A DNA stretch of 64,000 bases, from assembly GCA_026686845.1 (NCBI GenBank), contig JAIVEN010000016.1:34630001-34694000 (forward strand). The letters run 5' to 3'. Each line of letters opens with the position of its first letter. Position 1 is the first letter of the stretch. This DNA is from Adenanthera pavonina. Lineage: Eukaryota > Streptophyta > Magnoliopsida > Fabales > Fabaceae. The notes below the pieces were generated by a model, which was not told where the DNA came from, did no database searches, and worked only from the letters and a program-made list of their open reading frames with translations. A program made the position numbers and the translations under genes. Below are positions 12,301 through 24,568 of the stretch, piece after piece.

Positions 12301-12765
12301 ACGTTTTGCGCAATACATATTTCAAACTGACAGAGGCAACCCGGCCGGTTCTGTGATTAGGGTTTTGATGCGGCTGGAACGGTTCCTTCTTCCGTCCGAT
12401 TTACGCAAACATTCAATCCGGGCAAGCACCGGTCGAACCGGCGAGGATGCTCGACCCGTTTACATGCGTCACCGCTCGATCCGGTCCGACCGCGAGAAGC
12501 AGTCAAACCGCCAACGTGCGGCGGCTCGAATCATCTTTTAGCCGGTCGGACCGGTTCTCGATACTTTCTCTCTCCTCCCGTGACATCAGCTGGGCCCCGC
12601 GGCGGAAGGTTGAGCTGGTCTGACCGGATTAACCGCCAGGAAAGCCTGACGTGATTGCCCACCACAACGCACGGTGCGAATCAAGCACGGTTCCCGAGAT
12701 CCGGTCGTGGCACGCTTTTCGAGACAGCCTGGGACCAGAAAACAAATGATTGTGCGCCGGCTGTC

Positions 12766-12884
12766 GGGTGCGATCACACCAGCACTAATGCACCGGATCC
12801 CATCAGAACTCCACAGTTAAGCGTGCTTGGGCGAGAGTAGTACTAGGATGCGTGACCTCCTGGGAAGTCCTCGAGTTGCACCCC
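12766..12884 (+). rRNA. 5S rRNA: 5S rRNA gene copy 22
   Basis: G48A, G86C, T109A, identical to copy 20 two units upstream. L-type spacer follows. Confidence 0.97.
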
Positions 12885-13349
12885 ACGTTTTGCGCAATAC
12901 ATATTTCAAACTGACAGAGGCAACCCGGCCGGTTCTGTGATTAGGGTTTTGATCCGGCTGGAACGGTTCCTTCTTCCGTCCGGTTTACGCAAACATTCAA
13001 TCCGGGCAAGCACCGGTCGAACCGGCGAGGATGCTCGACCCGTTTACATGCGTCACCGCTCGATCCGGTCCGACCGCGAGAAGCAGTCACACCGCCAACG
13101 TGCGGCGGCTCGATTCATCTTTTAGCCGGTCGGACCGGTTCTCGATACTTTCTCTCTCCTCCCGTGACATCAGCTGGGCCCCGCGGCGGAAGGTTGAGCT
13201 GGTCTGACCGGATTAACCGCCAGGAAATTCTGACGTGATTGCCCACCACAACGCACGGTGCGAATCAAGCACGGTTCCCGAGATCCGGTCGTGGCATGCT
13301 TTTCGAGACAGCCTGGGACCAGAAAATAAATGATTGCGCGCCGACTGTC

Positions 13350-13468
13350 GGGTGTGATCACACCAGCACTAATGCACCGGATCCCATCAGAACTCCGCAG
13401 TGAAGCGTGCTTGGGCGAGAGTAGTACTAGGATGGGTGACCTCCTGGGAAGTCCTCGTGTTGCACCCC
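13350..13468 (+). rRNA. 5S rRNA: 5S rRNA gene copy 23
   Basis: C6T (U6-G113 wobble) and T53G; the same pair of changes occurs in copy 52. Upstream spacer has AAATTC at the usual AAAGCC site. K-type spacer follows. Confidence 0.97.
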
Positions 13469-13933
13469 ACGTTTTGCGCAATACATATTTCAAAATCACA
13501 GAGCCCACCCAGCCGGTTCTGTGATTAGGGGTTTGATCCGGCTGGAACGGTTCCTTCTTCTGTCCGGTTTACGCAAACATTCAATCCGGGCAAGCACCGG
13601 TCGAACCGGCGAGGATGCTCGACCCGTTTACATGCGTCACCGCTCGATCCGGTCCGACCGCGAGAAGCAGTCACACCGCCAACGTGCGGCGGCTCGATTC
13701 ATCTTTTAGCCGGTCGGACCGGTTCTCGATACTTTCTCTCTCCTCCCGTGACATCAGCTGGGCCCCGCGGCGGAAGGTTGAGCTGGTCTGACCGGATTAA
13801 CCGCCAGGAAAGCCTGACGTGATTGCCCACCACAACGCACGGTGCGAATCAAGCACGGTTCCTGAGATCCTGTCGTGGCACGCTTTTCGAGACAGCCTGG
13901 GACCAGAAAACAAATGATTGCGCGCCGGCTGTC

Positions 13934-14052
13934 GGGTGCGATCACACCAGCACTAATGCACCGGATCCCATCAGAACTCCGCAGTTAAGCGTGCTTGGGC
14001 GAGAGTAGTACTAGGATGGGTGACCTCCTGGGAAGTCCTCGTGTTGCACCCC
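13934..14052 (+). rRNA. 5S rRNA: 5S rRNA gene copy 24
   Basis: Matches the consensus. K-type spacer (466 bp, TTTGATGCGG variant) follows. Confidence 0.98.
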
Positions 14053-14518
14053 ACGTTTTGCGCAATACATATTTCAAAATCACAGAGCCCACCCGGCCGG
14101 TTCTGTGATTAGGGGTTTGATGCGGCTGGAACGGTTCCTTCTTCCGTCCGGTTTACGCAAACATGCAATCCGGGCAAGCACCGGTCAAACCCGGCGAGGA
14201 TGTTCGACCCGTTTACATGCGTCACCGCTCGATCCGGTCCGACCGCGAGAAGCAGTCACACCGCCAACGTGCGGCGGCTCGAATCATCTTTTAGCCGGTC
14301 GGACCGGTTCACGATACTTTCTCTCTCCTCCCGTGACATCAGCTGGGCCCCACGGCGGAAGGTTGAGCTGGTCTGACCGGATTAACCGCCAGGAAAGCCT
14401 GACGTGATTGCCCACCACAACGCACGGTGCGAATCAAGCACGGTTCCCGAGATCCGGTCGTGGCACGCTTTTCGAGACAGCCTGGGTCCAGAAAACAATT
14501 GATTGCGCGCCGGCTGTC

Positions 14519-14637
14519 GGGTGCGATCACACCAGCACTAATGCACCGGATCCCATCAGAACTCCGCAGATAAGCGTGCTTGGGCGAGAGTAGTACTAGG
14601 ATGGGTGACCTCCTGGGAAGTCCTCGAGTTGCACCCC
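14519..14637 (+). rRNA. 5S rRNA: 5S rRNA gene copy 25
   Basis: T52A (box A) and T109A. A hybrid spacer follows: AATCACAGAG of K joined to GCAACC and AGGGTTTT of L. Confidence 0.97.
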
Positions 14638-15102
14638 ACGTTTTGCGCAATACATATTTCAAAATCACAGAGGCAACCCGGCCGGTTCTGTGATTAGGGT
14701 TTTGATCCGGCTGGAACGGTTCCTTCTTCCGTCCGGTTTACGCAAACATTCAATCCGGGCAAGCACCGGTCGAACCGGCGAGGATGCTCGACCCGTTTAC
14801 ATGCGTCACCGCTCGATCCGGTCCGACCGCGAGAAGCAGTCACACCGCCAACGTGCGGCGGCTCGATTCATCTTTTAGCCGGTCGGACCGGTTCTCGATA
14901 CTTTCTCTCTCCTCCCGTGACATCAGCTGGGCCCCGCGGCGGAAGGTTGAGCTGGTCTGACCGGATTAACTGCCAGGAAATCCTGACGTGATTGCCCACC
15001 ACAACGCACGGTGCGAATCAAGCACGGTTCCCGAGATCCGGTCGTGGCATGCTTTTCGAGACAGCCTGGGACCAGAAAACAAATGATTGCGCGCCGATTG
15101 TC

Positions 15103-15221
15103 GGGTGCGATCACACCAGCACTAATGCACCGGATCCCATCAGAACTCCGCAGATAAGCGTGCTTGGGCGAGAGTAGTACTAGGATGGGTGACCTCCTGG
15201 GAAGTCCTCGTGTTGCACCCC
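15103..15221 (+). rRNA. 5S rRNA: 5S rRNA gene copy 26
   Basis: T52A only. K-type spacer (466 bp) follows. Confidence 0.97.
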
Positions 15222-15687
15222 ACGTTTTGCGCAATACATATTTCAAAATCACAGAGCCCACCCGGCCGGTTCTGTGATTAGGGGTTTGATGCGGCTGGAA
15301 CGGTTCCTTCTTCCGTCCGGTTTACGCAAACATGCAATCCGGGCAAGCACCGGTCAAACCCGGCGAGGATGTTCGACCCGTTTACATGCGTCACCGCTTG
15401 ATCCGGTCCGACGGCGAGAAGCAGTCAAACCGCCAACGTGCGGCGGCTCGAATCATCTTTTAGCCGGTCGGACCGGTTCTCGATACTTTCTCTCTCCTCC
15501 CGTGACATCAGCTGGGCCCCGCGGCGGAAGGTTGAGCTGGTCTGACCGGATTAACCGCCAGGAAAGCCTGACGTGATTGCCCACCACAACGCACGGTGCG
15601 AATCAAGCACGGTTCCCGAGATCCTGTCGTGGCACGCTTTTCGAGACAGCCTGGGAAAAGAAAACAATTGATTGCGCGCCGACTGTC

Positions 15688-15806
15688 GGGTGCGATCACA
15701 CCAACACTAATGCACCGGATCCCATCAGAACTCCGCAGTGAAGCGTGCTTGGGCGAGAGTAGTACTAGGATGGGTGACCTCCTGGGAAGTCCTCGTGTTG
15801 CACCCC
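15688..15806 (+). rRNA. 5S rRNA: 5S rRNA gene copy 27
   Basis: G17A (A17-C61 mismatch in helix II) and T53G. Upstream reads GGGAAAAGAAAAC instead of GGGACCAGAAAAC. K-type spacer follows. Confidence 0.97.
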
Positions 15807-16271
15807 ACGTTTTGCGCAATACATATTTCAAAATCACAGAGCCCACCCGGCCGGTTCTGTGATTAGGGGTTTGATCCGGCTGGAACGGTTCCTTCTTCCG
15901 TCCGGTTTACGCCAACTTGCAATCCGGGCAAGCACCGGTCGAACCGGCGAGGATGTTCGACCCGTTTACATGCGTCACCGCTCGATCCGGTCCGACCGCG
16001 AGAAGCAGTCAAACCGCCAACGTGCGGCGGCTCAATTCATCTTTTAGCCGGTCGGACCGGTTCTCGATACTTTCTCTCTCCTCCCGTGACATCAGCTGGG
16101 CCCCGCGGTGGAAGGTTGAGCTGGTCTGACCGGATTAACCGCCAGGAAAGCCTGACGTGATTGCCCACCACAACGCACGGTGCGAATCAAGCACGGTTCC
16201 CGAGATCCTGTCGTGGCACGCTTTTCGAGACAGCCTGGGTCCAGAAAACAAATGATTGCGCGCCGGCTGTC

Positions 16272-16390
16272 GGGTGCGATCACACCAGCACTAATGCACC
16301 GGATCCCATCAGAACTCCGTAGTTAAGCGTGCTTGGGCGAGAGTAGTACTAGGATGGGTGACCTCCTGGGAAGTCCTCGTGTTGCACCCC
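16272..16390 (+). rRNA. 5S rRNA: 5S rRNA gene copy 28
   Basis: C49T only; copies 54 and 68 have it together with T52C. K spacer with AGGGGATTG follows, also as after 54 and 68. Confidence 0.97.
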
Positions 16391-16855
16391 ACGTTTTGCG
16401 CAATACATATTTCAAAATCACAGAGCCCACCCGGCCGGTTCTGTGATTAGGGGATTGATCCGGCTGGAACGGTTCCTTCTTCCGTCCGGTTTACGCAAAC
16501 ATGCAATCCGGGCAAGCACCGGTCAAACCGGCGAGGATGTTCGACCCGTTTACATGCGTCACCGCTCGATCCGGTCCGACCGCGAGAAGCAGTCACACCG
16601 GCAACGTGCGGCGGCTCGATTCATCTTTTAGCCGGTCGGACCGGTTCTCGATACTTTCTCTCTCCTCCCGTGACATCAGCTGGGCCCTGCGGCGGAAGGT
16701 TGAGCTGGTCTGACCGGATTAACCGCCAGGAAATCCTGACGTGATTGCCCACCACAACGCACGGTGCGAATCAAGCACGGTTCCCGAGATCCGGTCGTGG
16801 CATGCTTTTCGAGACAGCCTGGGACCAGAAAACAAATGATTGCGCGCCGACTGTC

Positions 16856-16974
16856 GGGTGCGATCACACCAACACTAATGCACCGGATCCCATCAGAACT
16901 CCGCAGCTAAGCGTGCTTGGGCGAGAGTAGTACTAGGATGGGTGACCTCCTGGGAAGTCCTCGTGTTGCACCCC
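16856..16974 (+). rRNA. 5S rRNA: 5S rRNA gene copy 29
   Basis: G17A and T52C. K-type spacer follows. Confidence 0.97.
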
Positions 16975-17439
16975 ACGTTTTGCGCAATACATATTTCAAA
17001 ATCACAGAGCCCACCCGGCCGGTTCTGTGATTAGGGGTTTGATCCGGCTGGAACGGTTCCTTCTTCCGTCCGGTTTACGCAAACATTCAATCCGGGCAAG
17101 CACCGGTCGAACCGGCGAGGATGCTCGACCCGTTTACATGCGTCACCGCTCGATCCGGTCCGACCGCGAGAAGCAGTCACACCGCCAACGTGCGGCGGCT
17201 CGATTCAACTTTTAGCCGGTCGGACCGGTTCTCGATACTTTCTCTCTCCTCCCGTGACATCAGCTGGGCCCCGTGGCGGAAGGTTGAGCTGGTCTGACCG
17301 GATTAACCGCCAGGAAAGCCTGACGTGATTGCCCACCACAACGCACGGTGCGAATCAAGCACGGTTCCCGAGATCCTGTTGTGGCACGCTTTTCGAGACA
17401 GCCTGGGTCCAGAAAACAAATGATTGCGCGCCGGCTGTC

Positions 17440-17558
17440 GGGTGCGATCACACCAGCACTAATGCACCGGATCCCATCAGAACTCCGCAGTCAAGCGTGC
17501 CTGGGCGAGAGTAGTACTAGGATGGGTGACCTCCTGGGAAGTCCTCGTGTTGCACCCC
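17440..17558 (+). rRNA. 5S rRNA: 5S rRNA gene copy 30
   Basis: T53C and T62C. K spacer with CTTTGATTAGG follows, as after copies 7 and 15. Confidence 0.97.
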
Positions 17559-18023
17559 ACGTTTTGCGCAATACATATTTCAAAATCACAGAGCCCACCC
17601 GGCCGGTTCTTTGATTAGGGGTTTGATCCGGCTGGAACGGTTCCTTCTTCCGTCCGGTTTACGCAAACATTCAATCAGGGCAAGCACAGGTCGAACCGGC
17701 GAGGATGTTCGACCCGTTTACATGCGTCACCGCTCGATCCGGTCCGACCGCGAGAAGCAGTCACACCGGCAACGTGCGGCGGCTCGATTCATCTTTTAGC
17801 CGGTCGGACCGGTTCTCGATACTTTCTCTCTCCTCCCATGACATCAGCTGGGCCCCGCGGCGGAAGGTTGAGCTGGTCTGACCGGATTAACCGCCAGGAA
17901 AGCCTGACGTGATTGCCCACCACAACGCACGGTGCGAATCAAGCACGGTTCCCGAGATCCTGTTGTGGCACGCTTTTCGAGACAGCCTGGGTCCAGAAAA
18001 CAAATAATTGCGCGCCGGCTGTC

Positions 18024-18142
18024 GGGTTCGATCACACCAGCACTAATGCACCGGATCCCATCAGAACTCCGCAGTCAAGCGTGCCTGGGCGAGAGTAGTA
18101 CTAGGATGGGTGACCTCCTGGGAAGTCCTCGTGTTGCACCCC
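18024..18142 (+). rRNA. 5S rRNA: 5S rRNA gene copy 31
   Basis: G5T, T53C and T62C. G5T opens a U5-C114 mismatch in the terminal helix. Counterpart of copy 15 (offset 9347). K spacer with CTTTGATTAGG follows. Confidence 0.97.
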
Positions 18143-18607
18143 ACGTTTTGCGCAATACATATTTCAAAATCACAGAGCCCACCCGGCCGGTTCTTTGATT
18201 AGGGGTTTGATCCGGCTGGAACGGTTCCTTCTTCCGTCCGGTTTACGCAAACATTCAATCAGGGCAAGCACAGGTCGAACCGGCGAGGATGCTCGACCCG
18301 TTTACATGCGGCACCGCTCGGTCCGGTCCGACGGCGAGAAGCAGTCACACCGCCAACGTGCGGCGGCTCGATTCAACTTTTAGCCGGTCGGACCGGTTCT
18401 CGATACTTTCTCTCTCCTCCCGTGACATCAGCTGGGCCCCGCGGCGGAAGGTTGAGCTGGTCTGACCGGATTAACCGCCAGGAAAGCCTGACGTGATTGC
18501 CCACCACAACGCACGGTGCGAATCAAGCACGGTTCCCGAGATCCTGTTGTGGCATGCTTTTCGAGACAGCCTGGGTCCAGAAAACAAATGATTGCGCGCC
18601 GGCTGTC

Positions 18608-18726
18608 GGGTGCGATCACACCAGCACTAATGCACCGGATCCCATCAGAACTCCACAGTCAAGCGTGCTTGGGCGAGAATAGTACTAGGATGGGTGACCT
18701 CCTGGGAAGTCCTCGTGTTGCACCCC
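18608..18726 (+). rRNA. 5S rRNA: 5S rRNA gene copy 32
   Basis: G48A, T53C and G72A. Counterpart of copy 16 (offset 9347). K-type spacer follows. Confidence 0.97.
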
Positions 18727-19191
18727 ACGTTTTGCGCAATACATATTTCAAAATCACAGAGCCCACCCGGCCGGTTCTGTGATTAGGGGTTTGATCCGGC
18801 TGGATCGGTTCCTTCTTCCGTCCGATTTACGCCAACTTGCAATCCGGGCAAGCTCCGGTCGAACCGGCGAGGATGTTCGACCCGTTTACATGCGTCACCG
18901 ATCGATCCGGTCCGACCGCGAGAAGCAGTCACACCGGCAACGTGCGGCGGCTCGATTCAACTTTTAGCCGGTCGAACCGGTTCTCGATACTTTCTCTCTC
19001 CTACCGTGACATCAGCTGGGCCCCGCGGCGGAAGGTTGAGCTGGTCTGACCGGATTAACCGCCAGGAAAGCCTGACGTGATTGCCCACCACAACGCACGG
19101 TGCGAATCAAGCACGGTTCCCGAGATCCGGTCGTGGCACGCTTTTCGAGACAGCCTGGGACCAGAAAACAATTGATTGCGCGCCGGCTGTC

Positions 19192-19310
19192 GGGTGCGAT
19201 CACACCAACACTAATGCACCGGATCCCATCAGAACTCCGCAGTTAAGCGTGCTTGGGCGAGAGTAGTACTTGGATGGGTGACCTCCTGGGAAGTCCTCGT
19301 GTTGCACCCC
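19192..19310 (+). rRNA. 5S rRNA: 5S rRNA gene copy 33
   Basis: G17A and A80T. Unlike copy 17, its positional counterpart, so the 9347-bp correspondence breaks in the spacer before this gene. K-type spacer follows. Confidence 0.97.
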
Positions 19311-19775
19311 ACGTTTTGCGCAATACATATTTCAAAATCACAGAGCCCACCCGGCCGGTTCTGTGATTAGGGGTTTGATCCGGCTGGAACGGTTCCTTCT
19401 TCCGTCCGGTTTACGCCAACTTGCAATCCGGGCAAGCACCGGTCGAACCGGCGAGGATGTTCGACCCGTTTACATGCGTCACCGCTCGATCCGGTCCGAC
19501 CGCGAGAAGCAGTCACACCGCCAACGTGCGGCGGCTCGATTCATCTTTTAGCCGGTCGGACCGGTTCTCGATACTTTCTCTCTCCTCCCATGACATCAGC
19601 TGGGCCCCGCGGCGGAAGGTTGAGCTGGTCTGACCGGATTAACCGCCAGGAAAGCCTGACGTGATTGCCCACCACAACGCACGGTGCGAATCAAGCACGG
19701 TTCCCGAGATCCTGTTGTGGCATGCTTTTCGAGACAGCCTGGGTCCAGAAAACAAATGATTGCGCGCCGGCTGTC

Positions 19776-19894
19776 GGGTGCGATCACACCAGCACTAATG
19801 CACCGGATCCCATCAGAACTCCGCAGTCAAGCGTGCTTGGGCGAGAGTAGTACTAGGATGGGTGACCTCCTGGGAAGTCCTCGTGTTGCACTCC
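19776..19894 (+). rRNA. 5S rRNA: 5S rRNA gene copy 34
   Basis: T53C and C117T (G2-U117 wobble). K-type spacer follows. Confidence 0.97.
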
Positions 19895-20359
19895 ACGTTT
19901 TGCGCAATACATATTTCAAAATCACAGAGCCCACCCGGCCGGTTCTGTGATTAGGGGTTTGATCCGGCTGGAACGGTTCCTTCTTCCGTCCGATTTACGC
20001 CAACTTGCAATCCGGGCAAGCTCCGGTCGAACCGGCGAGGATGTTCGACCCGTTTACATGCGTCACCGATCGATCCGGTCCGATCGCGAGAAGCAGTCAC
20101 ACCGGCAACGTGCGGCGGCTCGATTCAACTTTTAGCCGGTCGGACCGCTTCTCGATACTTTCTCTCTCCTCCCGTGACATCAGCTGGGCCCCGCGGCGGA
20201 AGGTTGAGCTGGTCTGACCGGATTAACCGCCAGGAAAGCCTGACGTGATTGCCCACCACAACGCACGGTGCGAATCAAGCACGGTTCCCGAGATCCTGTT
20301 GTGGCACGCTTTTCGAGACAGCCTGGGTCCAGAAAACAAATGATTGCGCGCCGGCTGTC

Positions 20360-20478
20360 GGGTGCGATCACACCAGCACTAATGCACCGGATCCCATCAG
20401 AACTCCGCAGTCAAGCGTGCTTGGGCGAGAGTAGTACTAGGATGGGTGACCTCCTGGGAAGTCCTCGTGTTGCACCCC
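20360..20478 (+). rRNA. 5S rRNA: 5S rRNA gene copy 35
   Basis: T53C only. K spacer with CAATCTGGG follows, as after copy 13. Confidence 0.97.
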
Positions 20479-20943
20479 ACGTTTTGCGCAATACATATTT
20501 CAAAATCACAGAGCCCACCCGGCCGGTTCTGTGATTAGGGGTTTGATCCGGCTGGAACGGTTCCTTCTTCCGTCCGATTTACGCCAACTTGCAATCTGGG
20601 CAAGCTCCGGTCGAACCGGCGAGGATGTTCGACCCGTTTACATGCGTCACCGATCGATCCGGTCCGACCGCGAGAAGCAGTCACACCGGCAACGTGCGGC
20701 GGCTCGATTCAACTTTTAGCCGGTCGGACCGGTTCTCGATACTTTCTCTCTCCTCCCGTGACATCAGCTGGGCCCCGCGGCGGAAGGTTGAGCTGGTCTG
20801 ACCGGATTAACCGCCAGGAAAGCCTGACGTGATTGCCCACCACAACGCACGGTGCGAATCAAGCACGGTTCCCGAGATCCGGTCATGGCACGCTTTTCGA
20901 GACAGCCTGGGACCAGAAAACAAATGATTGTGCGCCGGCTGTC

Positions 20944-21062
20944 GGGTGCGATCACACCAGCACTAATGCACCGGATCCCATCAGAACTCCGCAGTTAAGC
21001 GTGCTTGGGCGAGAGTAGTACTAGGATGGGTGACCTCCTGGGAAGTCCTCGAGTTGCACCCC
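20944..21062 (+). rRNA. 5S rRNA: 5S rRNA gene copy 36
   Basis: T109A only. L-type spacer (ACTGACAAAGG) follows. Confidence 0.97.
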
Positions 21063-21527
21063 ACGTTTTGCGCAATACATATTTCAAACTGACAAAGGCA
21101 ACCCGGCCGGTTCTGTGATTAGGGTTTTGATCCGGCTGGAACGGTTCCTTCTTCCGTCCGATTTACGCAAACATTCAATCCGGGCAAGCACCGGTCGAAC
21201 CGGCGAGGATGCTCGACCCGTTTACATGCGTCACCGCTCGACCCGGTCCGACCGCGAGAAGCAGTCACACCGCCAACGTGCGGCGGCTCGATTCATCTTT
21301 TAGCCGGTCGGACCGGTTCTCGATACTTTCTCTCTCCTCCCGTGACATCAGCTGGGCCCCGCGGCGGAAGGTTGAGCTGGTCTGACCGGATTAACCGCCA
21401 GGAAAGCCTGACGTGATTGCCCACCACAACGCACGGTGCGAATCAAGCACGGTTCCCGAGATCCGGTCGTGGCACGCTTTTCGAGACAGCCTGGGTCCAG
21501 AAAACAAATGATTGCGCGCCGGCTGTC

Positions 21528-21646
21528 GGGTGCGATCACACCAGCACTAATGCACCAGATCCCATCAGAACTCCGCAGTTAAGCGTGCTTGGGCGAGAGT
21601 AGTACTAGGATGGGTGACCTCCTGGGAAGTCCTCGTGTTGCACCCC
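21528..21646 (+). rRNA. 5S rRNA: 5S rRNA gene copy 37
   Basis: G30A, which removes the BamHI site and gives an A30-C47 mismatch in helix III. K-type spacer (466 bp) with a T5 run in CAATTTTTA follows. Confidence 0.97.
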
Positions 21647-22112
21647 ACGTTTTGCGCAATACATATTTCAAAATCACAGAGCCCACCCGGCCGGTTCTGT
21701 GATTAGGGGTTTGATCCGGCTGGAACGGTTCCTTCTTCCGTCCGGTTTACGCAAACATGCAATCCGGGCAAGCACCGGTCGAACCCGGCGAGGATGTTCG
21801 ACCCGTTTACATGCGTCACCGCTCGATCCGGTCCGACCGCGAGAAGCAGTCACACCGGCAACGTGCGGCGGCTCGATTCAATTTTTAGCCGGTCGGACCG
21901 GTTCTCGATACTTTCTCTCTCCTCCCGTGACATCAGCTGGGCCCCGCGGCGGAAGGTTGAGCTGGTCTGACCGGATTAACCGCCAGGAAAGCCTGACGTG
22001 ATTGCCCACCACAACGCACGGTGCGAATCAAGCACGGTTCCCGAGATCCGGTCGTGGCACGCTTTTCAAGACAGCCTGGGACCAGAAAACAAATGATTGT
22101 GCGCCGGCTGTC

Positions 22113-22231
22113 GGGTGCGATCACACCAGCACTAATGCACCGGATCCCATCAGAACTCCACAGTTAAGCGTGCTTGGGCGAGAGTAGTACTAGGATGGGT
22201 GACTTCCTGGGAAGTCCTCGAGTTGCACCCC
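22113..22231 (+). rRNA. 5S rRNA: 5S rRNA gene copy 38
   Basis: G48A, C92T and T109A: the only copy with both C92T and T109A. L-type spacer (466 bp) follows. Confidence 0.97.
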
Positions 22232-22697
22232 ACGTTTTGCGCAATACATATTTCAAACTGACAGAGGCAACCCGGTCGGTTCTGTGATTAGGGTTTTGAT
22301 CCGGCTGGAACGGTTCCTTCTTCCGTCCGGTTTACGCAAACATGCAATCCGGGCAAGCACCGGTCGAACCCGGCGAGGATGTTCGACCCGTTTACATGCG
22401 TCACCGCTCGATCCGGTCCGACGGTGAGAAGCAGTCAAACCGCCAACGTGCGGCGGCTCGAATCATCTTTTAGCCGGTCGGACCGGTTCTCGATACTTTC
22501 TCTCTCCTCCCGTGACATCAGCTGGGCCCCGCGGCGGAAGGTTGAGCTAGTCTGACCGGATTAACCGCCAGGAAAGCCTGACGTGATTGCCCACCACAAC
22601 GCACGGTGCGAATCAAGCACGGTTCCCGAGATCCGGTCGTGGCACGCTTTTCGAGACAGCCTGGGTCCAGAAAACAAATGATTGTGCGCCGGCTGTC

Positions 22698-22816
22698 GGG
22701 TGCGATCACACCAGCACTAATGCACCGGATCCCATCAGAACTCCACAGTTAAGCGTGCTTGGGCGAGAGTAGTACTAGGATGCGTGACCTCCTGGGAAGT
22801 CCTCGAGTTGCACCCC
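22698..22816 (+). rRNA. 5S rRNA: 5S rRNA gene copy 39
   Basis: G48A, G86C, T109A, same allele as copies 20 and 22, about 10 kb away. L-type spacer follows. Confidence 0.97.
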
Positions 22817-23281
22817 ACGTTTTGCGCAATACATATTTCAAACTGACAGAGGCAACCCGGCCGGTTCTGTGATTAGGGTTTTGATCCGGCTGGAACGGTT
22901 CCTTCTTCCGTCCGGTTTACGCAAACATTCAATCCGGGCAAGCACCGGTCGAACCGGCGAGGATGCTCGACCCGTTTACATGCGTCACCGCTCGATCCGG
23001 TCCGACCGCGAGAAGCAGTCACACCACCAACGTGCGGCGGCTCGATTCATCTTTTAGCCGGTCGGACCGGTTCTCGATACTTTCTCTCTCCTCCCGTGAC
23101 ATCAGCTGGGCCCCGCGGCGGAAGGTTGAGCTGGTCTGACCGGATTAACCGCCAGGAAAGCCTGACGTGATTGCCCACCACAACGCACGGTGCGAATCAA
23201 GCACGGTTCCCGAGCTCCGGTCGTGGCACGCTTTTGGAGACAGCCTGGGACCAGAAAACAAATGATTGCGCGCCGGCTGTC

Positions 23282-23400
23282 GGGTGCGATCACACCAGCA
23301 CTAATGCACCGGATCCCATCAGAACTCCGCAGATAAGCGTGCTTGGGCGAGAGTAGTACTAGGATGGGTGACCTCCTGGGAAGTCCTCGTGTTGCACCCC
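23282..23400 (+). rRNA. 5S rRNA: 5S rRNA gene copy 40
   Basis: T52A only. After the terminator GCGC reads GCAC. K-type spacer follows. Confidence 0.97.
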
Positions 23401-23865
23401 ACGTTTTGCACAATACATATTTCAAAATCACAGAGCCCACCCGGCCGGTTCTGTGATTAGGGGTTTGATCCGGCTGGAACGGTTCCTTCTTCCGTCCGGT
23501 TTACGCCAACTTGCAATCCGGGCAAGCACCGGTCGAACCGGCGAGGATGTTCGACCCGTTTACATGCGTCACCGCTCGATCCGGTCCGACGGCGAGAAGC
23601 AGTCAAACCGCCAACGTGCGGCGGCTCGATTCATCTTTTAGCCGGTCGGACCGGTTCTCGATACTTTCTCTCTCCTCCCGTGACATCAGCTGGGCCCTGC
23701 GGCGGAAGGTTGAGCTGGTCTGACCGGATTAACCGCCAGGAAAGCCTGACGTGATTGCCTACCACAACGCACGGTGCGAATCAAGCACGGTTCCCGAGAT
23801 CCTGTTGTGGCACGCTTTTCGAGACAGCCTGGGTCCAGAAAACAAATGATTGCGCACCGGCTGTC

Positions 23866-23984
23866 GGGTGCGATCACACCAGCACTAATGCACCGGATCC
23901 CATCAGAACTCCGCAGTCAAGCGTGCTTGGGCGAGAGTAGTACTAGGATGGGTGACCTCCTGGGAAGTCCTCGTGTTGCACCCC
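23866..23984 (+). rRNA. 5S rRNA: 5S rRNA gene copy 41
   Basis: T53C only; the last T53C copy before a 23-kb gap to copy 81. K-type spacer follows. Confidence 0.97.
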
Positions 23985-24449
23985 ACGTTTTGCGCAATAC
24001 ATATTTCAAAATCACAGAGCCCACCCGGCCGGTTCTGTGATTAGGGGTTTGATCCGGCTGGAACGGTTCCTTCTTCCGTCCGATTTACGCCAACTTGCAA
24101 TCCGGGCAAGCTCCGGTCGAACCGGCGAGGATGTTCGACCCGTTTACATGCGTCACCGATCGATCCGGTCCGACCGCGAGAAGCAGTCACACCGGCAACG
24201 TGCGGCGGCTCGATTCAATTTTTAGCCGGTCAGACCGGTTCTCGATACTTTCTCTCTCCTCCCGTGACATCAGCTGGGCCCCGCGGCGGAAGGTTGAGCT
24301 GGTCTGACCGGATTAACCGCCAGGAAAGCCTGACGTGATTGCCCACCACAACGCACGGTGCGAATCAAGCACGGTTCCCGAGATCCGGTCGTGGCACGCT
24401 TTTCGAGACAGCCTGGGACCAGAAAACAAATGATTGTGCGCCGGCTGTC

Positions 24450-24568
24450 GGGTGCGATCACACCAGCACTAATGCACCGGATCCCATCAGAACTCCGCAG
24501 TTAAGCGTGCTTGGGCGAGAGTAGTACTAGGATGGGTGACCTCCTGGGAAGTCCTCGTGTTGCACCCC
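24450..24568 (+). rRNA. 5S rRNA: 5S rRNA gene copy 42
   Basis: Matches the consensus. Terminator context CATGTTTT. L-type spacer follows. Confidence 0.98.
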
